A program made the position numbers and the translations under genes. Shown here one piece after another: positions 32,034-43,056 of a stretch of 64,000 bases of DNA (within the stretch, counting starts at the first letter, position 1; every line of letters begins with the position of its first letter). The notes under the pieces were generated by a model. That model did not search any database. It had not been told where the DNA came from and saw only the letters and a program-made list of their open reading frames with translations. The stretch is from Capsicum annuum (Eukaryota > Streptophyta > Magnoliopsida > Solanales > Solanaceae), in assembly GCF_002878395.1 (NCBI RefSeq), contig NC_061112.1, forward strand, positions 44,471,554-44,535,553, given 5' to 3'.

Positions 32034-34495
32034 GTATCTGTTAAGGATATGTCTTTTGTAGAGACCATAGCTGGTTTGGTTGAACTTGCAAGCAAGGATG
32101 TGAGTGACTTCAAAGTGGTTGGACTAAGAATAAAGCATTGTCTTGATCTAACAAATGAGGTACAAATGGTATCATTGATGTATCTTGATGAAGTCTGAGT
32201 AGTCAAGATAATTGAGTCATGCCGCGACGTTAAATCAGGCGCTACATGGGAGGCAGCCCATGATTTTATTTTCACTTTATCATGTTAAACAAAAATGCGA
32301 AAAGAAGAGTTAAGTCACGATCGAAACTACGGTGCTTGGTGGGAGGCAACCCATCTTTTTAATCATTTTTGTTGTTTTTGATAAAGTGTAGGTGCATGAA
32401 GTTCTAAGGAGGAGATTAGTACCAATTTTGATTTGGAAGTGAGCCATGTCAATGGTAGTAAGTTTAGAAGTGATGGGAAAATTACAGGTAAGCTGGATTG
32501 GTCGAATGTGTAAGGCTCAAGTATGATTTGCATTAGAGTCGCGCCTCAAATTAAGTTAATTTGACCAAAAAATTTTCGCGGTGTGACTTTATTTTGTGAC
32601 TTTCAATGATATGGACCTTTTCAACCAAAAGTGCACCACATTTCCAATCGCCTATGCTCACTGCCTCACTTAGGTGATAGGTTAGGCGCCTCCTATATCA
32701 ACACAGGTAATAGTTTAGGTGCTGCTTGTACCATTGCCTATGCTCACTGCCTTACTTAGGCAATAGGTTAGGCGCCGCCTATGTTAACTTAGGCGATAGG
32801 TAAGGCGCTGCCTATGTCAACTTAGGCGATGGGTTAGGCGCCGCCTATGTCAATATAGGCTATAGCTTAAGCGCCGCCTATGTCATTGACTATGCCCAAT
32901 GGCTGGTTACTTTGTTGCTTGTTTTGTAAGAATAATAGTACCAAATAACTTTGCTATTTTCTCCAATAATGATCTCCATGCAGGTGGCATGAATCCTAAT
33001 ATGGATGAGAAGTACTACTAGCCAGGTTCTTTATCTTATTATTTGCACTGGGGACAGTGCTGAGCATAAGTGTGGGGTGGGTGGTTACTTTTCTACTTGT
33101 TTTGTAAGAAAATAGGACCTTCTCCTTATTATACTTCTTGATAGGATTAGTTATTTTGTTTATTTCATTTTGTTAGTTATTTAGTCATAATTAGGTGCTT
33201 TTCTTGATGATGGATGGATGACGACCGTCTGAAGAGAAAATTAGTCATTTAATTGCATGTAACTGGTCTTGTGGTTCACATGACATTATAACATAAATAT
33301 GTGATGGATCATTACGTTTGAAACACCTAGGCTCTAGTTGTGACTCTTATTGTGATTGTTAGTTTTAGTTGAATTCATGTAATTGTTGGGTCGAGAATCT
33401 ATAATGCTCCTAATTGAGTTGACCATGTGCCATGAGTGTGTAAGACTGTTGTATATTCCTTATTGCAACTGATGCTAGCACTTATCTGGTGTGTGTGCAA
33501 AGCGAAATAAAGATTGTGAGTTTAGGAGATAATTTAGGCATTTCTTTAATAGCCATTGTTCATACCTTCTTTTGACCTACCTTTGTACATTATCTTATCT
33601 AGCCCCATTGAGTCTTTAGCTTATTCTTTTGTTAGCCTCATATGTAGCCTATTTCGTTCTATAATAGACTGTAATTTGATCCAAAAAGCTCCTAAGCGCT
33701 TTAATGTAAAGTCAATGTGAGTTAGGAGTTTGAGAATAAGAGGAAAAAGGTGAAATTGATGCCCCAAAGTCTAGTAATTGGCATGAGCAATTGATGTGGT
33801 TGGGAGTAGCTAAAATTGTTGAAAAAGTTCAAAATTTTATCCTGGATATGTTACAATGAACCTGTTTTGGCCCTGGTCCTTCTTGGACATTGTGCACCTC
33901 AACTAAGGCAAATTTCTTAGGTTGAGGGTGGCTATTATAGGGGTGCATAACGTGAAAAGGGTGCAAAAAAAATATTTGAAAGGGTTGCATACTCCCACCA
34001 TAGTGTTATTAATTAAGCTTAACGAGTTGGGGTGAGAAGCAAATCTATGAAGATAGAAGAAGTGGAAATTGGTCATTTGAGATTGATCTTAGTTGTATAA
34101 TGTAGTGTATTAAAGTGCTAGGGGAAGATAGTCACTATTTCTAGCGAGAATAGTTCCTACCCATCCTTTAGCCTGCATTACAACCCGTAAAAGACCTATT
34201 TGATCCTAATCTTAGCATTCTAATACTATTGGAGTATTACAGTAAGGGTCATCAGTTGTAATTTGAGAATTCTTTGTGAAAGTGAGTGCAACTTGATTCT
34301 TGAACGATATGCATGAAATTGCCAATTTAATGAGTCTATTCTTGAGGGCAGGTTGTATCTAGGAATGATTCCTGAAGCTACTTCTTGTTCATAATTGTTG
34401 TGTGAGCCTATTTGAGCATCTTGTCTTCCTTTATGGGTGCTAAGGCTTGTGTAGTATTCATAAATAGAATTGTTGTTCGAGGGCGAACAAAGCTT
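32034..34495 (+). other. Athila-like 3' non-coding region, no pol
   Basis: Directly after the protease a short coding-like piece runs to ~32200, then the motif GGGAGGCAGCCCAT (32249-32262) and a second GGGAGGCAACCCAT (~32340-32353), typical of the region downstream of pol in Athila elements. The rest (32360-34495) has a GC-rich 33-bp repeat block and no open frame over 105 codons. No env-like reading frame was recognised. Confidence 0.75.
32650..32885 (+). repeat. 33-bp palindrome-rich tandem repeat in the Athila-like element
   Basis: Six degenerate units on the theme CTTAGGCGATAGGTTAGGCG plus CCGCCTATGTCAA. Each unit contains an AGGCG/CGCCT dyad around GGCGCC. It is much more GC-rich than its surroundings. 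Confidence 0.85.
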
Positions 34496-34509
34496 TAAGT
34501 GTGGGGTGG
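34494..34509 (+). other. Athila-like polypurine tract region
   Basis: TTTAAGTGTGGGGTGG adjoins the 3' LTR start at 34510. The run is interrupted by T, but AAGTGTGGGG before the LTR is usual for Athila elements. Confidence 0.65.
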
Positions 34510-35714
34510 TGATGTTGCGCGTATTTATACGTCTAAGCACCATAACTTACCCATGTTTTAGCTAAGTTTTGAGGATAAAATACATAATTCTTGAACTTTG
34601 TCTATTTTTAGTTAAGTGAGCTGACCTATGTGATTAGCGTGCTTTTTGGGTACTAATGAGGACGATTATGACACTTTTGGGACCTGTGGATAGCAAAGGA
34701 AACTTCACATAAAAGGAAAGCAGCTTTTGGACTGAATGTGATATATGGGAACTTTTTCTCGGGCAAACTCAATATTTTTAATTAGTTAAGGATGCAGTAG
34801 CAATTTATTAGAGAAGGATGTTTTTAAAAGCCTTATGGTTGAATTTTTAGGGATTCATTATTCTGTATTATTTTGAAAACAAGAGAAAGTGGCTTAGCTT
34901 GAGGAGAAAGAGAGAGAAATGTTTTTCTCTCTTATTTTCGCTATTCATCTTCTCCACCAAGATCGTTCTAAGTTTTGGAATGATGAATATTTCTATTGTG
35001 ATTTCCATTTTATTCATGAGTAGCTAAGTTTATTTGTTAGGGTTATGGAAACTTTGTAGTATACTCTCTATTGCTATGGGTTTTTGAATTTATGATGTGT
35101 TAATTCACTTATATCATTACTCTCTTCATTAAGATTGAATTCTCGTGGTTGCAAACATAGAGAATGTGCCATTATAGCAATAACTTGTTCGATAGAAAAA
35201 TTACAGTTTGGAAAAGAGAGTAGTGACAAGAAAATAGGGTTTCCAACCTCTATTTTACACGTTAATGCCTTAGCAAGATTAACTACTTGGAGAGTTCGTA
35301 TGATTGGTTGTACACTTTAGATTCGAGAGAACTAAGGTGAATAAATCCTTGATGGTTGAGAAACACTTGGATTTAGAATTAAAATACATCTCTCTATAAG
35401 TGCATGCATGTATAAATCCTTATTACTCATCGTTAATAAAGAAGTAAAAGCTACAAGGTGGACATAATCCTAACTTGTCATTCTCTATGATCAAATATTA
35501 ATACATATATTGCTCCATTGTTATGTTGTAACTATCATTTCAAATTTAAACCAAAATCCCCCTATTCAGGAACCTCTGACCAACAGTACAGTAACAACTA
35601 CAATACTTAGTAACACAGTATTCCCTGTGGGATTTGACACCCAACCTGGTTGGGTTCTATATTTGACAGCAACCGCTTACTCTTTCCTAAGAGAGGTGTA
35701 ATTTAGGTGTATCA
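34510..35714 (+). repeat. Athila-like 3' LTR (1205 bp)
   Basis: TGATGTTGCGCG to GTGTATCA, followed by the TSD TGAAC at 35715-35719. It ends in TATCA where the 5' copy has TATTA. Confidence 0.92.
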
Positions 35715-35915
35715 TGAACTTAGATATCAATACTAGTAGACTCAGACATCAGTAAGTCAATATTCAGAAACTAATATTTAGAATTTAGTATTCTGAGATT
35801 TCAGTGATAGTTTATACATTCATGCATGTATTCTCATTCAGCATACTCAGATTGTGGTCCTTCAGGATTATAAACACCGTGTTATATTTTGGTTATAGAA
35901 AATTGGGGAATTACA
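35715..35915 (+). repeat. Element E 5' LTR, remaining part
   Basis: Resumes with TGAACTTAGATATCAA, aligned with 40129 onward in the 3' LTR. After ~35857 it jumps to GGTCCTTCAGGAT, so about 490 bases present at 40272-40760 are missing. Ends GGGGAATTACA. Confidence 0.85.
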
Positions 35916-37696
35916 AACTTGGTATTAGTGCCTAAGGTTCAATAGTGTCCTAGGGAGTCTGAAAGCCTTATCTAGTAGAGTCTTGTGCATGGGTGTGTTA
36001 CGTGCCACATTTGTGTATAGGAGGCTATAAGATATTTATAGAAATAGTTTCCCTTCTTTCATATCTTAGATCGTGCTGTAGAAAGTCTCCCTAAGAAACT
36101 TATGTGGATTCTCATCATGTTCCATTCATGTCAGTTTTACCTTACTTTTAATGTAACAGAAGTAGTGAAACCCAAAGTCTAACGGACAGAGCTTTCTCAT
36201 AAAGTCCCCCAGATAGTTTCGGGATAGTGTTTTCTAAAGTTGGGCAGAGTATGTTTCATGGGTTTAGTTGTATAAAAAGTGAATCAGTAGGCTTAAAACA
36301 ATGTATGCAAGAGTTTAAGTTTAGTAATTAGAAGTTATATGTGTTGTTAATGTGATAATAGTGGTAATCCTTATGGTATGGGGAGAATATAAGTTTAAGA
36401 GATGTGACATTTGAAGGCTAGGATGAGAGTAGCAAGATTATTAAAGATTTATGGATATTGATGTTATGCTTTAGAAACTAAGCTTGAAATCTTTAAAGAA
36501 TTTAAGTTGGTGGACTTTAGACTAGGCATGAAGGTGTGGATGTAAGTTAAAAGATGTGATATTAATAGCCCATGAAAGTACTGGATGTTATGTTGATGTA
36601 TAAGTGGCTAGAGATGTTTTAGAGATTTCAGTAGGCTTGAATAGTGTAGGGAGAATTTAAATTTATGGGCTTCAAACTAACTATTAAGGTGCGAAGGTGG
36701 TATAAGAAGCCTATAAAGGAATAGAAGCAGATAATGTGTTAGTGAGTCAAACATTTGTCGAAAGAAGTGTAAGTATGTGATGATGATTGCAGAGACTAAA
36801 AGAGTTAAGAGTTGTATCCCAGGAGATATTATTAGCAGTTCAGATTTTAGTAAAGTGTTCACAGTCTTACGGTTATGGACTGAGGTTAAGGTAGAGAGTA
36901 TAGTAGAAAGAGTATAGAAGAAGTACTTTAGTAAAGTATAAGTTTTCAGCATGAGTTAGTTAGTAGAGCCAGTAAGTCAGTTTAGCAGTCAGACAGTCAG
37001 ATTTGCATAGATTGTTTTCTTGCCTTTTCACCTAATCATGCTATCAGAAATCTCAGGCATGTAACTATTCAAAGATAGAATATTCTAGTAGTTGTGAGTA
37101 GAACTCAGTTTATGCCTCATGCATTAGATTCACATCCCAAACGTTTAGTTATGAACCAGTTCATAGGTGCCTTGTGCATCGCCTTAGTTTTCTCAAGTAC
37201 TTTGGTGAAGTAAGTGTTCTTAGAGGGACATAGTGTACCAAGGGGGAAATACCCTATATATCTACGATGTTCAATTCCTAAAATCAATTTAGTTTTATGC
37301 TCAGATTCTCACTGCAAGCTTTGAATCAGTTATCATTGCATAGTCAGTCATGATTTCAAGAGTCAGTTCAGTCAAATATTCATGCATTAGATATGCATGA
37401 TCAGTAGAAAAATTTAGTACAACAGTGTATTCATTCATGCGTTAATGAGAGCAAATCAGTCAAGTATCCATGCATTAGATATGCATATTCATTATGAGAA
37501 TCAAGCTTATCAAATAGTTTCAACCGTGTATCCCATGCATCAGATATGCATGTGTAGATTAAGAATTTAGAATATCCGTAGTTCCAGTTGCATAGTCATG
37601 TTTAAGATTTCCTCATCCCTTAAGTAAGCTTAGTCGATTAGTGCTCTTATCCTAACAAGCGACATTCAAGGACAAATGTTCCCAAGGGAGAGATAT
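35916..37696 (+). other. Element E interior: leader, non-coding body, polypurine tract
   Basis: Primer site CTTGGTATTAGTGCC at 35918-35932, then ~130 bases closely like G's leader (54672-54800). 36065-37000 matches nothing recognised and has no open frame over 91 codons. 37320-37600 holds CATGCATTAGATATGCAT-type dyads found also before G's 3' LTR. The end GTTCCCAAGGGAGAGATA (37679-37696) is the polypurine context. Confidence 0.8.
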
Positions 37697-40600
37697 TGTA
37701 ATACCCCAAGATTCCCAATCGATAGTAGAACTATGCTTCAAGCTCATGAGATATAAATTCTAGTGATTTGGTAGTTTTTTGATCAAGTTTGATGTATATT
37801 AAGGCCTCAAATATGTCCTAGCTATTAGACAAATCATAACATCCCTTATCGATTAAATTCTTGAGAAGGATATTGGTATTGTCAACTTCAAAACAAGCAT
37901 ATCTCCTTATACAATGAATTTTTGAGCTCATGACACACTAACAGGTAGATAATTGAGTTATATTTCAAATGATTCCAATTTCTCCCAAATCCTATATTGG
38001 AGCAAAAAGTTATACCCATTTTACTCCAGCATGTCAGCCAGGCAACTAAGTGACGACATGAGCTGACGGTTTATCACAGATCTGACGTCTTATCAGCATA
38101 TGTCATCAGACTTAGATAGAAACCCATCAATTTTAGCTCCAAGGTGACGACCTAGGCTGACGGGCAATCATAGATCTGCGGCTTATCAGCCTTGGTCTTC
38201 AGGTGAAAATTTCAGCAACTGGGAAGTGATTTTGTAGGGGTATTTTGGACTTTTTACTCACCCTAAACCTTACCCCCACGACATAAATGTGAATAACACG
38301 TACTTAGCTATTGTGATTTAGTTTAAAAAGCTCTTAACCCTCTTTGTTACCCAGAACAAACTTAGGGTTTCTTCTCAATTAACTTCAAGACCCTATCACA
38401 CTCTCCACAAGGTAATCAAGTATTAAGATTCCCATTCCAATGCCTTCAAGAAAAGTCATTCTCCTTCAAGATTCAAGCTTTTGAGGTATGTTAGATGTTG
38501 ATTCTTGAGTTACTTTCACCTAATAAGTTCAAGAATCCTTTTCTAAATTCAAGATTATATATTTATGAGATTGTCATGATTTTTGTGAAAAGAAATTGAA
38601 GTTCATGTTGTTGATGAGTTTTAATTCATGACTTAATTTCAAAGATCCAAACTTTGATCCTACTATGTGATGTTCATGATAAAACCCCTTCAAGTTGCAT
38701 GATATTGATGTATTCATGATAATTAAGTATAGAATCTATGGTAAAACCAAAGCATGCTCCCCATATGTTTGATAGAATGCTTAAGTAAAGAGAATAGTGC
38801 CTTTTTAGTATGTTAAGCATGAAATCCCCAATTATGGGATAACTAGTACATGCAAAGCATTTGTTGAAATGCCTTAGTGAGTGTATTATGATAAGTTACA
38901 TGCATTCTTATCAATGTGTATTCCTTATTGAAAAACTATGAGATATTAGTATACATACCCTATACATTTATATATTTATGACATTCAAGTGATTGACGAG
39001 ATATCGTATTGATTGTGTTGTGAGTCCATTGTCATGATATTCAAGTGTGATCCTATATTATTTATTTATGCTACTGAGTCCTGGGGGTATTTATACCCGA
39101 AAACTTAGCTGCTTGTCTAGAGCCGAGTCAGTCTCAAGATAATCTCAGTCGTGCTATGATCAGTAGAATTCAGTCAGCTACATAACTTAAGAAAATTCAG
39201 TAATCTCTATACTAGTTCAATCTAGTCTCTGTATCGGTCTAACCCAGTTCCATATCTAGGTCAGTCCTCAGTAGCATTCTGAATTCAGTTCAGATTTCAC
39301 CAAAGCTCAGTAAGTTATAGAACTCAATAGTATTCAGACAGAAAGTAAAATTTTGAAGTGTTCCATCAGACAACAGAATTAAGTAAATTCAGTCAGATCA
39401 GTCAAGTAAGATGATCAGTAATAGATTTAGCTCAGTCTAATATAGTTTAAGAATTAGTTCAGTGTCTTTCAGTTGGGAGTAGGAACTAGCATCGAGCGAG
39501 TGCAGGGACGACGGCTTCCCAGTTATAGAGGCAGAGTCGTTAGCATCAGTCCTGAACTCTAGAACTGCATAGCCAGTATAGGACTAGGAGTCACCAGTTC
39601 GATTAACGATTGACTACTTTCTAGGAGTCACTTGATGTATTAGGCTTGACATCCTATTCAGGGTCACCCGTTAGAGAGGCTTGACCATAGTAATGTCTTT
39701 ACCCGTGGCATGGTACTGACACCCTTCCAGCTGGGGTTATAGTTTGGATCCCACCAATTCAGATCTGGGTATGTTGGTTAACTAAGAACCTCTACAGTTT
39801 CATCTTCAAATTTGGTCTCAGTCAAAAACTTAGATATTTCTTCAAATTTAGGACCTTCAGATATGGTCACATGGCTCAGTGAGGAACTTAGATAGTTCCC
39901 CAAATTTAGAGATCACCCACTAGAAAGGCTTGATCTCAAACTCAGTCAATCATTATGATTATTAATACATTCAGAGATCACCTGCTAGATAGGCTTGATC
40001 ACAGATAGAAACCATCATCATCATAGTAGAATCAGAGGTTACCCGCTGGATAGACCTGATCTCACAAATAGTCAATTATTATTATTATGTGTAGACTCAG
40101 TTGTTCAGTATCCCAGAGTCAGTGAACTCAGATATTAGTACTAGTAGACTCAGACATCAGTAAGTCAGTATTCAGAAACAAGCATTCAAAAGTTAGTATT
40201 CTGTGTTACTATGATTTCTGTTATAGTTTATGCATTCATGCATGTTTTCTTATTCAACATACTCAGATTGTCTAGTCAGTATTGTTCATGCATAAGCCTT
40301 TTCATTTAGCCTTACCTCATATAGCATAAAAATACATTGAAAGTACTGACTCATACTTTTCTATTGCGCTATGGTGTCTTATACCATAGGTTCAGAAGCG
40401 CGAGATCCAGAGCACCCTTAGAAGTCCAGACTCAGTTAGTAGCAATAGATGTAGCAGTGAGTTCTCATCATTCGAGGATGCTTCTTATTTCAGTATTATA
40501 TTAGATTGAGTTTATTTCAGTAGTTGGAGTTAGTTGGGGACATGTCCCATTAACTCCGTATTCAGACAGTTCAGAGGCTTTCAGACTACAGAGTTTTTCA

Positions 40601-40820
40601 GACTAGTTGTATAGACAGTGTTTCAGTTTTAATATTGATAGACATTATTCATTTGTATGTTATGTTTTTGAACCTTATGGAATGTTTTTGCCAGTTTTCC
40701 ACATGTATTTCATTATATCATGCAGTGTTCAGTATAGGTACCTGAAAAGGGTTAGCTTATGGTCCTTCAGGATCTTAAGCACTATGTAATATTCCAGTTA
40801 TAGAAAATTGAGGCATTACA
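37697..40820 (+). repeat. Element E 3' LTR (3124 bp)
   Basis: TGTAATACCCCAAG to GGCATTACA, then TSD AAAAC. Contains the shared core (~37960-38020), a dyad block (38040-38210), the leader with CTTAGGGTTTC, the GAACTCAGATAGTTC-type hairpins (39780-39910), and three ~60-bp units on GATCACCCACTAGA..GGCTTGATC (39905-40070). The open frames at 40607 is not protein-like. Confidence 0.9.
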
Positions 40821-41075
40821 AAAACTCTTATCAAGAAAATCTTTTAATTTCTCCTTAAGTTCTTTTAAATCAGTCAGAGCCATTCCATATGGTGGGATAG
40901 AGAAAGGATGAGTATATGGTAAAAGATCAATCCCAAAATCTCTCCCTTTCTGGAAGAATGCCAGGAAGATCATCAAGAAACACCCCAGGAAACTCATTGA
41001 CCATAGGGATAAATTGCAAGGAAGGACCCTCAAAATTATAATCTTTATCCCAAACAAAATGATAAAGACACCCCT
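40821..41075 (-). pseudogene. Element D reverse transcriptase, N-terminal piece
   Basis: Minus-strand frame 40782-41057 ends in FGIDLLPYTHPFSIPPYGMA and LKELKEKLKDFLDKSF, the linker into RT, then breaks exactly at the E insertion. The reading resumes at 26074 with a degraded RPS..SP block. The first five bases (40821-40825) are the TSD AAAAC. Confidence 0.88.
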
Positions 41076-41465
41076 TGTAAATTAACTTCCGGGCGCTAAG
41101 ATAAGAAATAAACCTCCCTTTAGGCATTACGAAACTCTGTCCCATTCAATTACTAGTTCATTAGGGAATTGCAAACTAACTTTTTAGGTCCTACAATCTA
41201 GAGATACATAGCATGAATGAAGCCAATCCATCCCTAAGATAACATAAGAATCCATTATATCCAGCTTTATCAAATTCACCAATGTCTCTCTTTGAAAGAT
41301 AGACACCACACAACCCCTATAAATTTTTCTATCGATTATAGAATCACCTACTGGAGTAGACACAAAAAGGGTTTGGAATATTTTCAAGACCAAAACCAAA
41401 ATACATATCCACATAAGGGGTCACATAAGAAATTGTAGAACCAGGATTAATCAAGCAATAAACAT
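41076..41465 (-). pseudogene. Element D protease remnant
   Basis: At ~41455-41420 (minus) the active site reads LINPGSTISYVT. Asn replaces the catalytic Asp (codon at 41446-41448), a G-to-A change that would inactivate the enzyme. The tail FVSTPVGDSIIDRKIYRGCV and LDIMDSYVILGMDWLHSCYV is open at 41184-41414, then a stop, then the linker towards RT. Confidence 0.87.
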
Positions 41466-41629
41466 TATGAGAGAAGAGTTGTAACATACCAATGACAATA
41501 TCAGGAGATGTCTCGGATTAATGAAGAGTCGAAAGAGCATAAAGATAGTTTCGTCCAATGCCAGTACCAAAAGTCGCATTTTTTTTAGTGTAGGAGCTAA
41601 TAAAGCAGCGACCAAGACCTTATTAGCTC

Positions 41630-42845
41630 TAGTAGCCACCTTGCCTAAAGGACATTCTCGCTGCATGTGACCAAGTTGACCATAATTATAACACCAATTC
41701 ATCTGATCCTCACAATGAACATGATGAATTTACCCACAAAAATGGCTAGGAGTATAAGGTGGCTGACTGAGCACTACTAACCTGAACTGGGCACCCTACG
41801 CCTTAGGACCACTGTAAGATTGAAAATGATGATCACCTAAAAGATATAGATAAGGAGCACTAGCAAATGAATATGAATTACCCTAGTTCTTCTTCTTGAT
41901 CAACTTTCTACTATCTCTTCCATTATTTTGTAGAACCCCACCCTGCTCTAAATACCTAAACTTCTTACTTTACCTCTCTCCAATCTATGTCTATTTCTTT
42001 TTTTTGTTCTTAACCTGTACATATAAACCATAAGTCTAGAGATGTCTATATCATTATTCAACATTGAAGCCTTAAAATCCAATACTAAGTCCCGAGACAA
42101 ACCAAAAGAAAACTTCCTCATCTTAGATCTTTGTCTAGACACCAACTCAGGAGCATATCAAGCCAACTACTGAAACTTCAGTGCATAGTCATTCACACTC
42201 TTCCCCTACTTCAAATTCATAAACTCCTCATACTTAGCTTTCCTTAACTCCTAGGAAAGAAATGATCAAGAAAAGCCCCTAAAAAATCACCCCACTCTGC
42301 CTACTCAGCATCATCACCCCTCACCTACTTCCACTCCTCATACCATTGATAAGCTAAATCCTTCAATTAATATGAAATAAAATTCATTCCCTCAATATCA
42401 GTAGTATGCACCACTCTAAAAATTTTCTCCATATCATTAATGATTCCTTGGAGATCCCTTCAAACTTAGAGCATGTTAAGGTTGGGGGATTCAACCTCAT
42501 AAATTGGCAAAACCGAGTAAACCTCAGATGAAGGATCAATAAAATTAACACAATCTGACTGGTGAGACTGAGATTCACTAACTGAGTAAGAAAATGAATA
42601 GACTTGCGGAACTCTGCATTAGAGATGTCCCTTTAAGGCGGTTGATCATATGCATTACCACCATAAGATACTTAAGGAGGACTAGTGGGAACAGGTAAAA
42701 CTCCATATGGGGTGATACAATCAGGAGCAAGGACGCTAGATAGAGTCTGCACTTTATACATAGGGTAACTCCCCTCTGTATTATCTCCAGGTAGAACAGA
42801 GTTCCCAACAGAGTTTCTATGAACATCAAAACTTTAGGGAGGTAT
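41630..42845 (-). pseudogene. gag: Element D gag remnant
   Basis: Minus-strand pieces: MQSSASLFIFLLS-type shadow over the real frame containing ISNAEFRKSIHFLTQLV (~42640-42585), RFCQFMRLNPPTL (~42510-42470), RSKMRKFSFGLSRDLVLDFK (~42135-42070), and the zinc knuckle CYNYGQLGHMQREC at 41693-41652, in which Tyr replaces the second Cys. Stops and frameshifts are frequent. Downstream (41640-41470) is the low-complexity spacer before protease. Confidence 0.8.
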
Positions 42846-43040
42846 GATCTAAAATGTAAGGAAGCCAGGAGTTATAAAAGTTTCCTAAAGCTAGACTCAA
42901 TATCTCGAAAATAAAACACAAGAAAGGGAAACATTCCTAAATACATTATAGCCTTCTTCTTATAAGTATGACGCTCTACACACCCATAAAAAGAACTCTA
43001 CAGGAAATGACTTTTTGGACACCCAATGAATCTATATTAT

Positions 43041-43052
43041 GTTGTGATACCA
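43041..43052 (-). other. Element D primer binding site
   Basis: On the minus strand TGGTATCACAAC follows the LTR end after AGCT; the first eight bases match the iMet-tRNA complement. Confidence 0.78.
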
Positions 43053-43056
43053 AGCT

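Larger units (their letters stand above)
28206..35714 (+). mobile_element. Athila-like element without RT, RNase H or integrase (7.5 kb)
   Basis: Two 1205-bp LTRs, a tRNA-Asp-type primer site, an Athila-type gag, an aspartic protease with DLGAS, and a perfect TSD (TGAAC at 28201-28205 and 35715-35719). After the protease (ends 32033) the sequence goes at ~32215 into the non-coding region that normally follows pol in Athila elements, and no RT, RNase H or integrase block is found in any frame. LTRs differ at about 23 of the first ~385 bases counted by eye (~6%). Confidence 0.9.
26080..40820 (+). mobile_element. Element E: non-autonomous long-LTR retrotransposon, ~7.2 kb plus nested Athila
   Basis: LTRs at 26080-35915 (split by the Athila element) and 37697-40820, primer site, polypurine tract and a perfect 5-bp TSD define a complete element. 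Its interior is only 35916-37696 and has no gag or pol similarity in six frames. Leader, primer context, LTR plan and the 3' end resemble element G, so E was probably mobilised by a G-like partner. This type is usually called a LARD-like or non-autonomous derivative. Confidence 0.87.

Noticed and set aside
33050..34495. Possible env-like frame in the Athila-like element
   Set aside because: Some Athila elements have one in this place, but no open frame, signal peptide or membrane segment on the plus strand could be supported.
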